This document shows positions 19,661 to 28,817 of a stretch of DNA of 64,000 nt, one piece after another. The stretch comes from UBA6168 sp041741095. Its GTDB lineage: Bacteria > Bacteroidota > Bacteroidia > Chitinophagales > Saprospiraceae. The DNA lies in assembly GCA_041741095.1 (NCBI GenBank), contig JBGSKQ010000135.1, forward strand, positions 1 to 64,000, given 5' to 3'. Both the position numbers and the translations under genes were made by a program. Every line of letters starts with the position of its first letter. The stretch's first letter is position 1. The notes under the pieces were generated by a model. That model ran no database searches. It was not told the origin of the DNA and worked only from the letters and a program-made list of their open reading frames with translations.

Positions 19661-20887
19661 TCAGGCAAATTGTGCTACATCGGCCAGGTGTTCGTCCACC
19701 ACTTCCCAAAACTGCCTGACCCGTTCGGTCCACGTGTTTTGCTTAGCGGTGGCCACACGTTGGTCAACAAATGTTTGGCAGTTCTCTCCTATGGCCTTAT
19801 TGATTAAGTTAACAAAAGTTTCTTCCGAGTCAGCGAGATAGATGTCTTTTGCAAAACTACGAATATCTTCCGAAAAATCCGTAGCAACAACAGCTTTACC
19901 AGCCGCAAGGTACTCGTTTATTTTCAAAGGATAGATACTCGCAGTTAGTTTGTTTTTCAAAAATGGGATAATTGCTACATCAAAATGCTGCAAAAAGGCA
20001 GGCAACTCCCGGATATGCTTGCCGCCTGTCAAAATCACGTTTGGCATTTTGTCCAAACCATGCTCCTTGTAACAGTTGCTGTTCAAAGGGCCTACCAGTA
20101 CCAATGTCTTGTCGGGGTGTATTTCGGCTATTTTTTTTAGCAAAGGATAATCAATTCGGACATTATTGAGGTTGCCCGTAAATCCAATGATTTTTCCAGT
20201 TATTCCTTTTAATTCTTGTGGCCTGGGCAGAGGTTGTGACAGCGCTTCTTCGAAAATAGAAATGTCAACTGCATTGTGGAGTATGTAAGTATGCGGGTTC
20301 AGGTGCCTTTTCATTTGGTGCAGCATCGTAGATGTCACGAAGGCTATGTCTGCTTGGCGGATGGCTTCTTCTTCTATTCTCGCACCGTGCCGGGCGGTGT
20401 ACGCCTCTTCGGTCATGTCGTCAATACATTGGTAAATATTGAGCTTTGGCTTTAGGTCTTTTGGCAAAACAGGGGCATAGTAGGGATTGAAACAATTTAG
20501 ATATAGGTAGTTTTTAAGCTTGTAATCCTTCACTACCTGGCGGATAGTATTGACTATTATTTGGTTGTTGTAGGCCAACATCTTGTCATACATTTTTCCT
20601 GGCAGCATCCAATTGATCGGCATGGTGAGCGGGGGCTGCACGGCCACTACTTCCGGCAATTCGGGGATGGTTTCATAGCGCATCCGATTGGCGAGAAGGT
20701 CCTTTTTGCGCTCCTGTACCATTGGTATGTTCCAACCTTGTACAAAATCTTTCACCGTATATGGGTGGTTGATGTAAAACACCCTATTGTTTTTGGCAAA
20801 CTCCCGTGTAAACGAGAGCGACACGGACGAGTAGGCGTTGTCCCAAGGAAAAAGTGTGAAGTAGATGATGTCTAAACCAGAATGCAT
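19661..20887 (-). CDS. Glycosyltransferase, GT4-like (group 1)
   Basis: 408 residues with two Rossmann-like halves. The C-terminal half has the nucleotide-sugar site: IIGFTGNLNNVRIDYPLL, LVLVGPLNS and the signature YPLKINEYLAAGKAVVAT, with the conserved glutamate in the EYLAAG segment. The start MHSGLDIIYFTLFPWDNAYSS enters the first beta strand directly. It should add a sugar to a lipid-linked intermediate at the cytoplasmic face of the inner membrane. It lies in the minus-strand polysaccharide operon, downstream of the methyltransferase gene. Donor and acceptor are unknown. Confidence 0.88.
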   Translation of the reverse strand: MHSGLDIIYFTLFPWDNAYSSVSLSFTREFAKNNRVFYINHPYTVKDFVQGWNIPMVQERKKDLLANRMRYETIPELPEVVAVQPPLTMPINWMLPGKMYDKMLAYNNQIIVNTIRQVVKDYKLKNYLYLNCFNPYYAPVLPKDLKPKLNIYQCIDDMTEEAYTARHGARIEEEAIRQADIAFVTSTMLHQMKRHLNPHTYILHNAVDISIFEEALSQPLPRPQELKGITGKIIGFTGNLNNVRIDYPLLKKIAEIHPDKTLVLVGPLNSNCYKEHGLDKMPNVILTGGKHIRELPAFLQHFDVAIIPFLKNKLTASIYPLKINEYLAAGKAVVATDFSEDIRSFAKDIYLADSEETFVNLINKAIGENCQTFVDQRVATAKQNTWTERVRQFWEVVDEHLADVAQFA

Positions 20888-20958
20888 GAGGATTCGGACT
20901 TTTCAGGGGAATAGGATGAATGTATGGGGGCTACGGTTCAATGTTTTGTTCATATTTT

Positions 20959-21020
20959 TTGTCCGGCATTTGATTTTTGAAACTTCAATCATCATTTTCC
21001 AAAAACCAAACGCCGGACAA
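20959..21020 (-). repeat. Inverted repeat (hairpin) between methyltransferase and glycosyltransferase genes
   Basis: Arms 20961-20980 (gtccggcatttgatttttga) and 20999-21018, loop 18 nt. Three of 20 positions differ between the arms; in minus-strand RNA all three become G-U pairs, while in plus-strand RNA they would be A-C mismatches. This fits an RNA structure in the operon transcript. It lacks a T-tract on the minus strand, so it is not a standard terminator. Confidence 0.65.
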
Positions 21021-21030
21021 CTTTCTATTT

Positions 21031-21900
21031 CTAAGCTTTCGCCCTTTCAGCTTCTTTTGTCAATAAAACAAACTCCTTAGTGATCAAATAATCAAAAGGA
21101 AAAAGGCGAAGGTTGAGGTTTTTAAAACCAGGGAATTTGTTCACCATTGAGTGGCTTTTCCGATAGGCCACTTTGAGGCCGCTGCCTTTCATCGCCTGCA
21201 TCAATTTGCTGTGCGTCAAGTGGTTAAGCCCTTTGTAGGCCGAGACGAGATCGCTCTCTTCCTCCCCTACTATTTGGCGGTTGTTCTTTTCGATCATTTT
21301 TAACAACATGCCCTGCGGCAGGAATTGGCACCAGGGAATACCCGTAACGTGTTGTACGTGAGACGCATAAGGGCTTTTCCACGGTGGGTAGGAAACGTAA
21401 ATCGAACCTCCTTCTGCCAAGGATTTGCTCAACACCTTGAAGATTTGTTCCAAAATGGGCAACTGGATATGTTCGGCCACATCGTTGAGCACGATGAAAT
21501 CGAATTTCTCATCGAATGGCCGATCGAGCACGTTGCGCACTTCAAAAGTGGCATTTTTCACCTTATGCCTGTCATTCAGGTCATTGGCGATTTTGATGTG
21601 GTGGCGGTCAATGTCCACACCGAACACCTGGCAGTCCCAGTTGCTGGCGTACCAAAGCGTCATACCACCCATGCCGCAACCGAAGTCGAGCACTTTTTTG
21701 TTATTGAGGTTGAAATTTTCCCGAAGCAGTTGCTTGTCCACCCGGAGGTGGTTGGCCCCTTCGTTCAGGAAGTTTTGTTCGGCATAAGCAATGCCTTCTT
21801 GATAAAGCGTTGTCGTCATCATTGTACCATGCATAGTTTGATTTAACCAATCTTCAAACGGCAATTTTTGCTGCCGCCGTTTTTCCAGCAGGGGGGGCAT
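21031..21900 (-). CDS. Class I SAM-dependent methyltransferase
   Basis: 289 residues from the ATG at 21900 (MPPLLEKRRQQKLPFEDWLN). The frame extends to 22020, overlapping the flippase gene by 35 bp, but those 40 residues look non-coding. Motif I (VLDFGCGMGG), the acidic end of strand 2 (VFGVDID) and motif post-I/II (FDFIVLNDVAEHI) are clear, so it binds SAM in a Rossmann fold. Within the polysaccharide operon it probably methylates a sugar or a lipid-linked glycan, perhaps capping chains. The substrate is inferred from context only. Confidence 0.85.
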   Translation of the reverse strand: MPPLLEKRRQQKLPFEDWLNQTMHGTMMTTTLYQEGIAYAEQNFLNEGANHLRVDKQLLRENFNLNNKKVLDFGCGMGGMTLWYASNWDCQVFGVDIDRHHIKIANDLNDRHKVKNATFEVRNVLDRPFDEKFDFIVLNDVAEHIQLPILEQIFKVLSKSLAEGGSIYVSYPPWKSPYASHVQHVTGIPWCQFLPQGMLLKMIEKNNRQIVGEEESDLVSAYKGLNHLTHSKLMQAMKGSGLKVAYRKSHSMVNKFPGFKNLNLRLFPFDYLITKEFVLLTKEAERAKA

Positions 21901-21985
21901 GGTCGTTGTGTTTGTGCAGTCGGTAACTGCGGGTTCATAGTAAAAATTATTTCGGAGGTAAATGGGATAATAAGTAAACAACAGG

Positions 21986-23338
21986 TCAAATGGCCTCGGC
22001 GTTTGCCCTGTCTTTTGCATATTTCGTTCCGAATTTCAATGCCTTTTGGTAAAAATGCACCATGTAAACAAATGGGTTCAATAAGTTCACTTTTAAATGT
22101 TTTCGCAAAAAAGCCTGCATAAATACAAAGGTGATGGCATAAGCTGTCAAAGTGCCAATGGCGGCCCCCATTGCGCCATATTTATTGATAAAAAACAAGT
22201 TCAACAATGCCGTCAAAATGAGGCTTCCAATGGTATAAATGAAATTTATCCTTGGCTTGCCGATGCTGTCCAACACAGTACCAAACTGGACTGCGTAGGG
22301 CATAAAAAAACCAAACAGTATCGTAACCCGCAGGATGTTGGCAGCTTCGGAATATTCGTTGCCTGCTACTATGAAAATGATCCAATCGGCAAATATCATG
22401 ACGGCAATGATGCACGGTAGCATAAAAGCCATGATGGCACCCACTGCTTTTTCGTACAGATTTTTCACAGCATCGCTGCCATCCAGGACTCGCTTGGCGC
22501 TTTGCGGGTACAACATATTGGCCATGCTGGCGGTAGGCACGTCTGTGAAATTGGTGATTTTAATGGCAGCATCGTAGAGCGCCACGGCCGCCTGTCCACC
22601 TCCCGGCAGCCCTCCCAACAGCAGTTTGTCAACATTTTTGTACAACTGGGTGCTGAGATTGGTACCTAATACATATTTACCAAAATTGAACAGCTTTTTC
22701 AACCATTCCCAATCAATTTCTTTGCTTAACCTAAGAAAGGGCTTCGCAAATAAAATGGCTGTTATCGAAGCTCCCATGGCTGCGGCAATTTGGCAAAAAG
22801 CCAGTTGGACAAGTGTGACATCAGCTTTTTTTACAAAAAGAAAAAGTATATAGAAAAACAAAATGCCTCCCTTTACCACATTGCCCCAAAAAATGCCCCT
22901 GAAATCCAAGTTGGCCTGCTGGATATAGTTGCCTTGAAAAAATGGGATCAGTGCGATGGTGGTCAAGCAATAAATCTTCAATAAAGTGGCCAGTTCTGGC
23001 GCATCTAACCATTGGCTGATAGGAAAGCAGAGCAATAAAAGAAACGCCACTATCCCCAAGGTCATTAATCCATTCAGCACCAGCGACGCTGTTGTTATTT
23101 TGCCGGTTTCTTCGTCGCCACTGCTCGTAGCGAGATATTTAATCATGGCATTTTGCAGCAATCCGATCCTGCCTACTTCCAGAATGGAAGTTATGGAAAG
23201 GAATAGCACCCATACACCATAAGTTTCCTTCGGCAATACCCTAAATAGCAGTATCACCCCGCCAAAGCCAAACAATAAAGTCGCCGCTTTTTCAGACAAG
23301 GTATAAAAACCGGAACGGAGCCAGTATGAGTTCTTCAA
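21986..23338 (-). CDS. Polysaccharide flippase (Wzx/MOP superfamily)
   Basis: 450 residues with about 12-14 hydrophobic helices in two bundles and the N-terminal SGFYTLSEKAATLLFGFGGV typical of oligosaccharide flippases. Members move undecaprenyl-linked repeat units from the inner to the outer leaflet of the cytoplasmic membrane. It follows the Wzc/Wzz-like gene and precedes the methyltransferase and glycosyltransferase genes, which with the O-antigen polymerase makes a Wzx/Wzy-type export pathway. No outer-membrane export protein (Wza-like) is in the window. Confidence 0.9.
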   Translation of the reverse strand: MKNSYWLRSGFYTLSEKAATLLFGFGGVILLFRVLPKETYGVWVLFLSITSILEVGRIGLLQNAMIKYLATSSGDEETGKITTASLVLNGLMTLGIVAFLLLLCFPISQWLDAPELATLLKIYCLTTIALIPFFQGNYIQQANLDFRGIFWGNVVKGGILFFYILFLFVKKADVTLVQLAFCQIAAAMGASITAILFAKPFLRLSKEIDWEWLKKLFNFGKYVLGTNLSTQLYKNVDKLLLGGLPGGGQAAVALYDAAIKITNFTDVPTASMANMLYPQSAKRVLDGSDAVKNLYEKAVGAIMAFMLPCIIAVMIFADWIIFIVAGNEYSEAANILRVTILFGFFMPYAVQFGTVLDSIGKPRINFIYTIGSLILTALLNLFFINKYGAMGAAIGTLTAYAITFVFMQAFLRKHLKVNLLNPFVYMVHFYQKALKFGTKYAKDRANAEAI

Positions 23339-23412
23339 ATGGGTTAATATTCGGTGAACGGTTGCGGTGGACAGTTGGCGGTTTCCCGATCGAATGCCCC
23401 TCCAGCAATCGT

Positions 23413-25653
23413 TTATATGTTCTTCAAATCAACATGGTTGAGAATCCCGCCGAGCATCTGGCCGTTCAATTTACGGAGAAATTCGAAGGTGTCCTTATCG
23501 GCATTGCTGATGGGCGATTGAGACGAAAATACTGCCAAAACCTTGTCAGCATAAGGCTGTAGTTCCCTCGCATCGGAAAATTTGTTCATGGCTGCCGCTT
23601 CCATGAATATGTAATCGTACTTTTTGCCGTACTGCTCCATCACTTTTTTGAAATCCTTGCCGGCCAGTACTTCGGATGGGCTTTGGCTTCCGCCCTTGTT
23701 TCCGACGATGTCAATGTTTTTCAAATAGGGATCTTCTTCTTGGCTTTCTTGCCCAGATGCCAACTGCTTGCGGCCGGTGCCGATGCTACCTAAGTAGCTG
23801 CCTGTTGGATCGGTCGTTATTTCAATAAAAGATTTGGTCTTGAAGCCCGACAGGGTATTGTTTTTAAAATTGGTGTCAATGATCAGGATGCGTTTGTTGT
23901 TCAGGCTGAATGCATAGGCCAAAAGCACGATGAGGAAAGATTTGCCCTCCTGCTCTTTTGGGCTGGTAAATAGAAAACTTTTCCCCCCAGAGTTTTCTAA
24001 CGCAGTTCGCAGTTTACGGATATTTTCTTTAAAAACCTCTAAGTCCGGATCAATTTGCGTGTGTGCAAACAGGTGTTGTAGGTTCATGTTTTTTACCTTC
24101 ACCCTGTTGGCAAAACCAACCAGCGGCAACTTTGTAATGCGCTGGAATTGGGAAGGAGATTGGATGCTTGAGTCAACAAATGCCAGTAAAAAAAGGAAAA
24201 TACTGGTCAAAGTCCCGCTTGCCACCCCTGCAAAAACCGAGAACAAAGCCCGGTTTGATGGCTCCGGTTCAGTTGGCATTTCAGGCTCCTCCACTACTGA
24301 CAGTGGATTTTCAGTGCCCTCGGCGTACAATTTCGCATCGTCAAATTCTTTTGAGACCCGCAGAAACTCCTCCTGGATCCTTTCTTTTTCCGCTTCGAGT
24401 GTTCCTAAATGGCTGTCGTCGGAAAGCAGCTTGCCTGCCCTGCCCTGCTGTTTGATGATTTCAGCCTCATACCCCCTCACCGCCGCTTTTGCAAATTCAA
24501 GTTCCATCTGTTTTTCCAAACTTTCAGTTATCCATTGGCGCACCTGGGTGGCCATGCCTTCTTTTGTTTTGGAACTGATGGGCACTGACTTGCTGATGTA
24601 TTTCGATTGCTCGATTTTCAACTGTTCGATTCTGGCCTCCAAGGCTCCCGTTTTTTTGTTGCCAGCAGCTACCTGATCTATCAATTTCACTTGCAGGCTC
24701 TTTATTTCTTCGTTGAGTTTTTGGAAATCGCTGGTAAAGAAAACATTCGCTGAATAGTCGTCCAGATTCACCTTGTTGTATTCCAAAATCTTGGCATTGA
24801 GGATGGGGATTTGCCTTTGGAGCGCATTGACCTGCTGGCTCTGTTCCTCTTTTTTCAATTCCAAATCATTGAGGTGGGAAACAACCGTTTCACGCTGGGT
24901 ACTCACATCAACCAGTGCATTGTTTCGCTTGTACTCATTGATTTCCTCGATTTTGGAGTCCAACTCCTGCTTGCGCTTGTCCATTTGGTTTTCATGGAAC
25001 TTGAGCGCTACATTTTCTTCATAGGAAAGATCTTCTTCGTGCAGTTTGAAAAATTCTTCCTTAAAAGTTTTTACCGCAAAATATGAAAGTTCAGGACTTT
25101 CGGATTTGAACTCTATGCTCATGTAGTCCGTCTCGCCAATCCTCAGTATTTCCAATTTTTTCAAAATGCTTTCATAATCGTAGCCGTATGCTTCGGCCAG
25201 TTTTGTGTCGGCACTCTCCAAATGGGGTTTCTCGTTCACCGATGTGTCGGTGTTGTTGGTTTTCAGTTTGAGCGCCAGGTTGTCAATCTCTTTTTGTGAA
25301 ACGCCGCCATCATCCACTTCTGGCATCCTAAACGGCTTGACCATGACACCATCGGCCAAAACATCGTGGGCCAGCAGGCGCTCCGTGAGCATTTTGATGC
25401 TCCTGCGGGATTTCATTTTTTCGGTCAAACCATTGAAGGTGCTTTCGATTTGAAATTGCTGGATAAAGGGGTTGTCCTTTTGCAGGCTTACACCTTTATA
25501 ATCAATGATGCCTGTGGAAATGATAGCCTTAGCTTTAAAGATGGGGGGAAGTTGGCCAATAAAAAACCAGGTGGCAATGGCGGAAAGCAACACTACTGAA
25601 AGAAGAAGCCACTTTCTCCTCAATAGAATGTTGAAAAGGTACGAAAAGTCCAT
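23413..25653 (-). CDS. Chain-length determinant / tyrosine-autokinase-like protein (Wzc/GumC-like)
   Basis: 746 residues. N-terminal helix (LLLSVVLLSAIATWFFIGQL), Wzz periplasmic domain with a long coiled coil (about 210-470), second helix near 485-505 (ALFSVFAGVASGTLTSIFLFLL), then a BY-kinase-like cytoplasmic domain. Walker A (SPKEQEGKS, near 565) and Walker A' (ILIIDTNF, near 590) are kept. The usual Walker B aspartate reads glutamate (YDYIFMEAA) and the tail ends ILNHVDLKNI with no tyrosine cluster. It probably controls chain length and export, but full autokinase activity is doubtful. It is the first gene of the operon, 75 bp before the flippase gene. Confidence 0.88.
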   Translation of the reverse strand: MDFSYLFNILLRRKWLLLSVVLLSAIATWFFIGQLPPIFKAKAIISTGIIDYKGVSLQKDNPFIQQFQIESTFNGLTEKMKSRRSIKMLTERLLAHDVLADGVMVKPFRMPEVDDGGVSQKEIDNLALKLKTNNTDTSVNEKPHLESADTKLAEAYGYDYESILKKLEILRIGETDYMSIEFKSESPELSYFAVKTFKEEFFKLHEEDLSYEENVALKFHENQMDKRKQELDSKIEEINEYKRNNALVDVSTQRETVVSHLNDLELKKEEQSQQVNALQRQIPILNAKILEYNKVNLDDYSANVFFTSDFQKLNEEIKSLQVKLIDQVAAGNKKTGALEARIEQLKIEQSKYISKSVPISSKTKEGMATQVRQWITESLEKQMELEFAKAAVRGYEAEIIKQQGRAGKLLSDDSHLGTLEAEKERIQEEFLRVSKEFDDAKLYAEGTENPLSVVEEPEMPTEPEPSNRALFSVFAGVASGTLTSIFLFLLAFVDSSIQSPSQFQRITKLPLVGFANRVKVKNMNLQHLFAHTQIDPDLEVFKENIRKLRTALENSGGKSFLFTSPKEQEGKSFLIVLLAYAFSLNNKRILIIDTNFKNNTLSGFKTKSFIEITTDPTGSYLGSIGTGRKQLASGQESQEEDPYLKNIDIVGNKGGSQSPSEVLAGKDFKKVMEQYGKKYDYIFMEAAAMNKFSDARELQPYADKVLAVFSSQSPISNADKDTFEFLRKLNGQMLGGILNHVDLKNI

Positions 25654-26263
25654 AGTGCTTGTAGTTTTCTCAATAAATTACCGGGGGGTGTATAGTTTGA
25701 AAATTTAGGTTGCCCGGCTAAAAGCGGTCGGAATTGGGATTACGGATTGCTGTTGTGTTCTTTTTTTATTGCCAGGGAACAAAGCGATGGAAAAGCGAAG
25801 CAACGGGTTAGTTGTGTAGGAAGTTTTAGGCTTTTCGTTTCAATGGACGGGCAAAGGTAAGCAAAAATGCAATGCGGGGAAAGAGGTGTTAACGATTCGC
25901 TGCAAAATTTTACCACATTACATTTATATGCAAAGTCAGGTTGCGCATAAAATCGGGGGTGGGTTTGTGCATTTACAATAGGGACGAACTCATATTTGCT
26001 GCATTTGTAAAGGGATTTGTTAAGCTTCAATTTTTGCAAAACGCAATAATCTATTTGTCACGCCCGTTTTATCGCCCGAAACTTAATAAAATTGGTTTTA
26101 TTCTTGCTATACGGCGGATGGACATACCGCTTCTGCGACAAATTTTAGAGTTTTAACTACCAAATCCCCTTCCTTTTAAACTTGATTCTCTAATATTGCG
26201 TATCGAAAGACCTGATGGTTAAAAAATATTCCCTCGTAACTCAGGCTTTTTAACTCTTTTCTT
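25654..26263. other. Divergent intergenic region
   Basis: 610 bp between the polysaccharide operon (leftward) and the PorP/SprF gene (rightward). It must hold promoters for both. CAAAGGTA at 25852-25859 is a TAnnTTTG-type box on the minus strand, but I found no well-spaced -33 element. A 99-codon minus frame inside has no recognisable protein character. Confidence 0.4.
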
Positions 26264-27319
26264 ATGAAATTCAAACATTTACTCATTCTCCTTTTGCTCA
26301 TTTCAGGGATGACGGCGAATGCCCAGGACATTCACTTCTCCCAGTTCTACCTTTCCCCGCTCAACCTGAACCCTGCTTTGACGGGGGTCATGAACTGTAA
26401 TATCCGCCTAACCGCCAATTACAGGAACCAATGGGCGAGCGTTTTGAAAAGCAATGCCTACTCTACCTATTCTGCATCCTACGATCAGAAAATTGCGGTT
26501 GGCCGTTACGATTATTTCGGAATCGGTGCCACGTTTTGGGGCGATGTAGCAGGCGAAGCCAATTTTGCCACTACCACCGGCAAAATCTCCGCATCTTATG
26601 CCAAGCGTTTGGCAGGTGGCCGCAAAGAAGCACATTACCTTTCCTTCGGTTTTGAAGGTGGGCTGGCTCAGCGCAGCTTAGATTTTATCAAATTGCGCTG
26701 GGGCACACAGCATGATGGTAATGGCGGCTACGATCCTGGAGCTAACTCCCAAGAAACAACCTTTGACCAATCGAATTTCCTTTTTGCCGACTTGGCCGCA
26801 GGTATCCTTTGGTTCTCGGTTTTCGATGAAAACAACAACCTTTATGTTGGTGGATCATATCATCACCTCAACAGGGCAAACCAGTCGTTTAACAGCGACA
26901 ATGAAGACTTTATTTACAGCCGTTTCACGGGCCATGTAGGTGGCGAGTTTGAACTGGCCCCACGTTTTGGCTTGGTGCCCGGCATCATCGCCATGAAACA
27001 AGGGCCTTCGTTCCAATTGAATTCCGGTACGAGCTTCAAGTTCTTGTTGGGCAGCGGCCGTGGCAAGTTCAGCAACTACCAGGCATTCCAGTTGGGCGGT
27101 TGGGTGCGTATCTCCAATAAGGTGCAGACCGGCATCCTAACCGATGCGGTTATCTTGTCCACCCGTTTCGACTACAACCAGTTTAGTCTGGGCTTTAGCT
27201 ACGACGTCAACGTGTCGGCATTGAAGCCTGCGAGCAACAACAATGGAGCCTTCGAATTTGCCCTTGTGTATAAATTCTGTGGCAACGAACGCCGTGGTGT
27301 TTACTGCCCGAACTTCTAA
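26264..27319 (+). CDS. PorP/SprF family type IX secretion outer-membrane protein
   Basis: 351 residues. Signal peptide MKFKHLLILLLLISGMTANA, then the family hallmark QDIHFSQFYLSPLNLNPALTG and a series of amphipathic beta strands ending with VYKFCGNERRGVYCPNF. Members form an outer-membrane barrel and help T9SS deliver or hold type B cargo, as SprF does for SprB. This copy is not beside a giant cargo gene; it stands between the polysaccharide operon and the bactofilin group and ends in its own terminator, so it may serve cargo encoded elsewhere. Confidence 0.92.
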   Translation: MKFKHLLILLLLISGMTANAQDIHFSQFYLSPLNLNPALTGVMNCNIRLTANYRNQWASVLKSNAYSTYSASYDQKIAVGRYDYFGIGATFWGDVAGEANFATTTGKISASYAKRLAGGRKEAHYLSFGFEGGLAQRSLDFIKLRWGTQHDGNGGYDPGANSQETTFDQSNFLFADLAAGILWFSVFDENNNLYVGGSYHHLNRANQSFNSDNEDFIYSRFTGHVGGEFELAPRFGLVPGIIAMKQGPSFQLNSGTSFKFLLGSGRGKFSNYQAFQLGGWVRISNKVQTGILTDAVILSTRFDYNQFSLGFSYDVNVSALKPASNNNGAFEFALVYKFCGNERRGVYCPNF

Positions 27320-27358
27320 GGTTTACATCCTTTAGGGAAATATTTATTTGAACAAAAT

Positions 27359-27394
27359 AACCCGCAGGCACATGTTGCTTGCGGGTTATTTTTT
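27359..27394 (+). terminator. Rho-independent terminator of the porP/sprF-like gene
   Basis: Stem aacccgcaggca (27359-27370) with tgcttgcgggtt (27376-27387), 12 bp with one wobble, 5-nt loop, then ATTTTTTATT. It lies 40 bp past the stop. Confidence 0.85.
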
Positions 27395-27678
27395 ATTTGA
27401 AAAGAGGCTTTCAATAACCAGAAAGTAGGCGAAGGGACAACGCATTAAATTTTTCATAAATGTCTGAGTATCAAAAATTTTGATAGCTTTTGCTCGGTTT
27501 TTTGAAAAAATCCTATCTTCGGCTTTTGAACAGCCTCTGGGGAAACTTAGGAATTGGATTGTTTGCCAATTTTGTTTGATTGCAATTTCTTCCCAAAAAC
27601 TGGAACAGGAAGGGATGTGACGAAAAAAACCCTCAAACAAAGGCAGATAAGGCTCCAGTTCTACAAAACTTCATTCCT

Positions 27679-28176
27679 ATGTTTGGTAACAGTAAACAAA
27701 AAGAATCTGGAAAAAGCGCTATGCCCGCTGCTTCCTCCCATTCTTTAAACAGCCTCGTTCAGGGCACTACCCTCGAAGGAAAAGTAAAATCCACCAACGA
27801 CATCCGGATTGACGGCACTATCAAAGGCGAATTGTACTGCGACGCAAAGGTCATCATTGGCCCAACGGGTGCCATTGAAGGAACTGTTAAATGCCAAAAC
27901 GCCGTCATCGAAGGCGTTTTTGAAGGCAATTTAAGGGTTGAAGACATGCTCAATATCCGAGAGACTGCCAAAGTGACCGGAGAGGTCAGCTATGGCAAAT
28001 TGGTGGTGCAGTCTGGCGCTATCATTAGCGGTTCTTACAAAGTTGCCGGAGAGCATTCAAATGGCTCCGTCAAGCACTCATCAGACTCGCACAAAATCGT
28101 ATCAAACTCGAAACAATCAGACGCACAAGACATTGCCGGAAAAGCCCATCAACTCGCCAAGGAAAAAGTCAATTAA
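27679..28176 (+). CDS. Bactofilin family cytoskeletal protein
   Basis: 165 residues from the ATG at 27679 (MFGNSKQKESGKS); the frame is open upstream to 27580 but without protein character. The core (about 22-130: LVQGTTLEGKVKSTNDIRID, IEGTVKCQNAVIEGVFEG, VTGEVSYGKLVVQSGAIISG) shows the short-period beta-helix repeats of bactofilin (DUF583). Bactofilins polymerise into filaments without nucleotide at the inner membrane and organise cell-shape or envelope enzymes. The Ser/Lys-rich tail (from about 130) is encoded by DNA that also reads in another frame as the start of the AtpZ-like protein. The start is ~360 bp after the previous gene. Confidence 0.9.
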   Translation: MFGNSKQKESGKSAMPAASSHSLNSLVQGTTLEGKVKSTNDIRIDGTIKGELYCDAKVIIGPTGAIEGTVKCQNAVIEGVFEGNLRVEDMLNIRETAKVTGEVSYGKLVVQSGAIISGSYKVAGEHSNGSVKHSSDSHKIVSNSKQSDAQDIAGKAHQLAKEKVN

Positions 28177-28366
28177 CTACATGCAGTTCGCCGGCATGGC
28201 GTTCCAAATGGGAATATTGCTGGCCATAGGGGCGTTTCTGGGCAAAAAACTGGATCATTATTTTGCCTTGGAACGCCCCTATCTTACTATACTTTGCCTC
28301 CTGCTGTTTTTCTTTGCGGCCCTCTATCTCACCTTAAAGGATATAATAGGTAACAAGCAAGTCTGA
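28061..28366 (+). CDS. AtpZ/AtpI-family small membrane protein
   Basis: 101 residues with two membrane helices. The family core is INYMQFAGMAFQMGILLAIG, then GKKLDHYF and a second helix ending LYLTLKDIIG. The conserved N-x(4)-(S/A)G(M/I)AFQM motif begins upstream of the ATG at 28181, which supports the start at 28061, giving a 116-bp out-of-frame overlap with the bactofilin tail. Family members assist F0F1-ATP synthase assembly (c-ring, Mg/Ca handling) and usually sit just before atpB. Here no ATP synthase genes follow within the window. A start at 28181 would remove part of the motif. Confidence 0.72.
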   Translation: MAPSSTHQTRTKSYQTRNNQTHKTLPEKPINSPRKKSINYMQFAGMAFQMGILLAIGAFLGKKLDHYFALERPYLTILCLLLFFFAALYLTLKDIIGNKQV

Positions 28367-28387
28367 AAAACGAAAAACCCAGCCATT

Positions 28388-28774
28388 ATGAACGGACGCC
28401 GATTTTTAATGCAGCTACTCTTGCTGACAGCCGTGACCGGTGGAACCCTTCTACTGATACAAATTTTCCCTATATTCCAGACTGGTAAGTGGCTTGGATA
28501 TGCTGGCCTTGCTTTTTTCGCCTTGCTCAGCCTGACCATGTACCATTTTGCTGCAAAAGCGGCCATTAGTAAAGACAGAAATGCCTTCACCCGCCTCATC
28601 ATGGTTTTTACTTTTATCAAATTGCTTTTGTCCGTGTCTATCGTGGTGGTTTATTGTAAAATAACCCAACCCGCCGGTAAATTTTTTATCCTGCCTTTTT
28701 TCCTTGTTTACCTCATTTATACCATCTTTGAGACCTTGTTCATGACCAAATTGGGAAAGATAAAAGCGAGATGA
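28388..28774 (+). CDS. Four-helix membrane protein, AtpI-like by position
   Basis: 128 residues, nearly all hydrophobic, with four predicted helices (about 7-27, 34-54, 67-90 and 98-118) and a basic end (KLGKIKAR). It begins 21 bp after the AtpZ-like stop. In many Bacteroidetes an uncharacterised protein of this size and helix layout lies between atpZ and atpB, so an ATP-synthase-linked role is plausible, but the sequence has no diagnostic motif. The next gene starts 43 bp downstream and is not atpB. Confidence 0.65.
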   Translation: MNGRRFLMQLLLLTAVTGGTLLLIQIFPIFQTGKWLGYAGLAFFALLSLTMYHFAAKAAISKDRNAFTRLIMVFTFIKLLLSVSIVVVYCKITQPAGKFFILPFFLVYLIYTIFETLFMTKLGKIKAR

Positions 28775-28817
28775 TTTGCCTATCCTTTTTTGGTTTTCTG
28801 CTGGGCAAAATTTGCTT

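Noticed and set aside
21901..22020. Upstream extension of the methyltransferase gene
   Set aside because: Overlaps the flippase gene and adds residues with no family similarity; start at 21900 preferred.
25740..26039. 99-codon minus frame in the divergent region
   Set aside because: Cys/Lys-rich, no hydrophobic or domain pattern; consistent with random AT-rich DNA.
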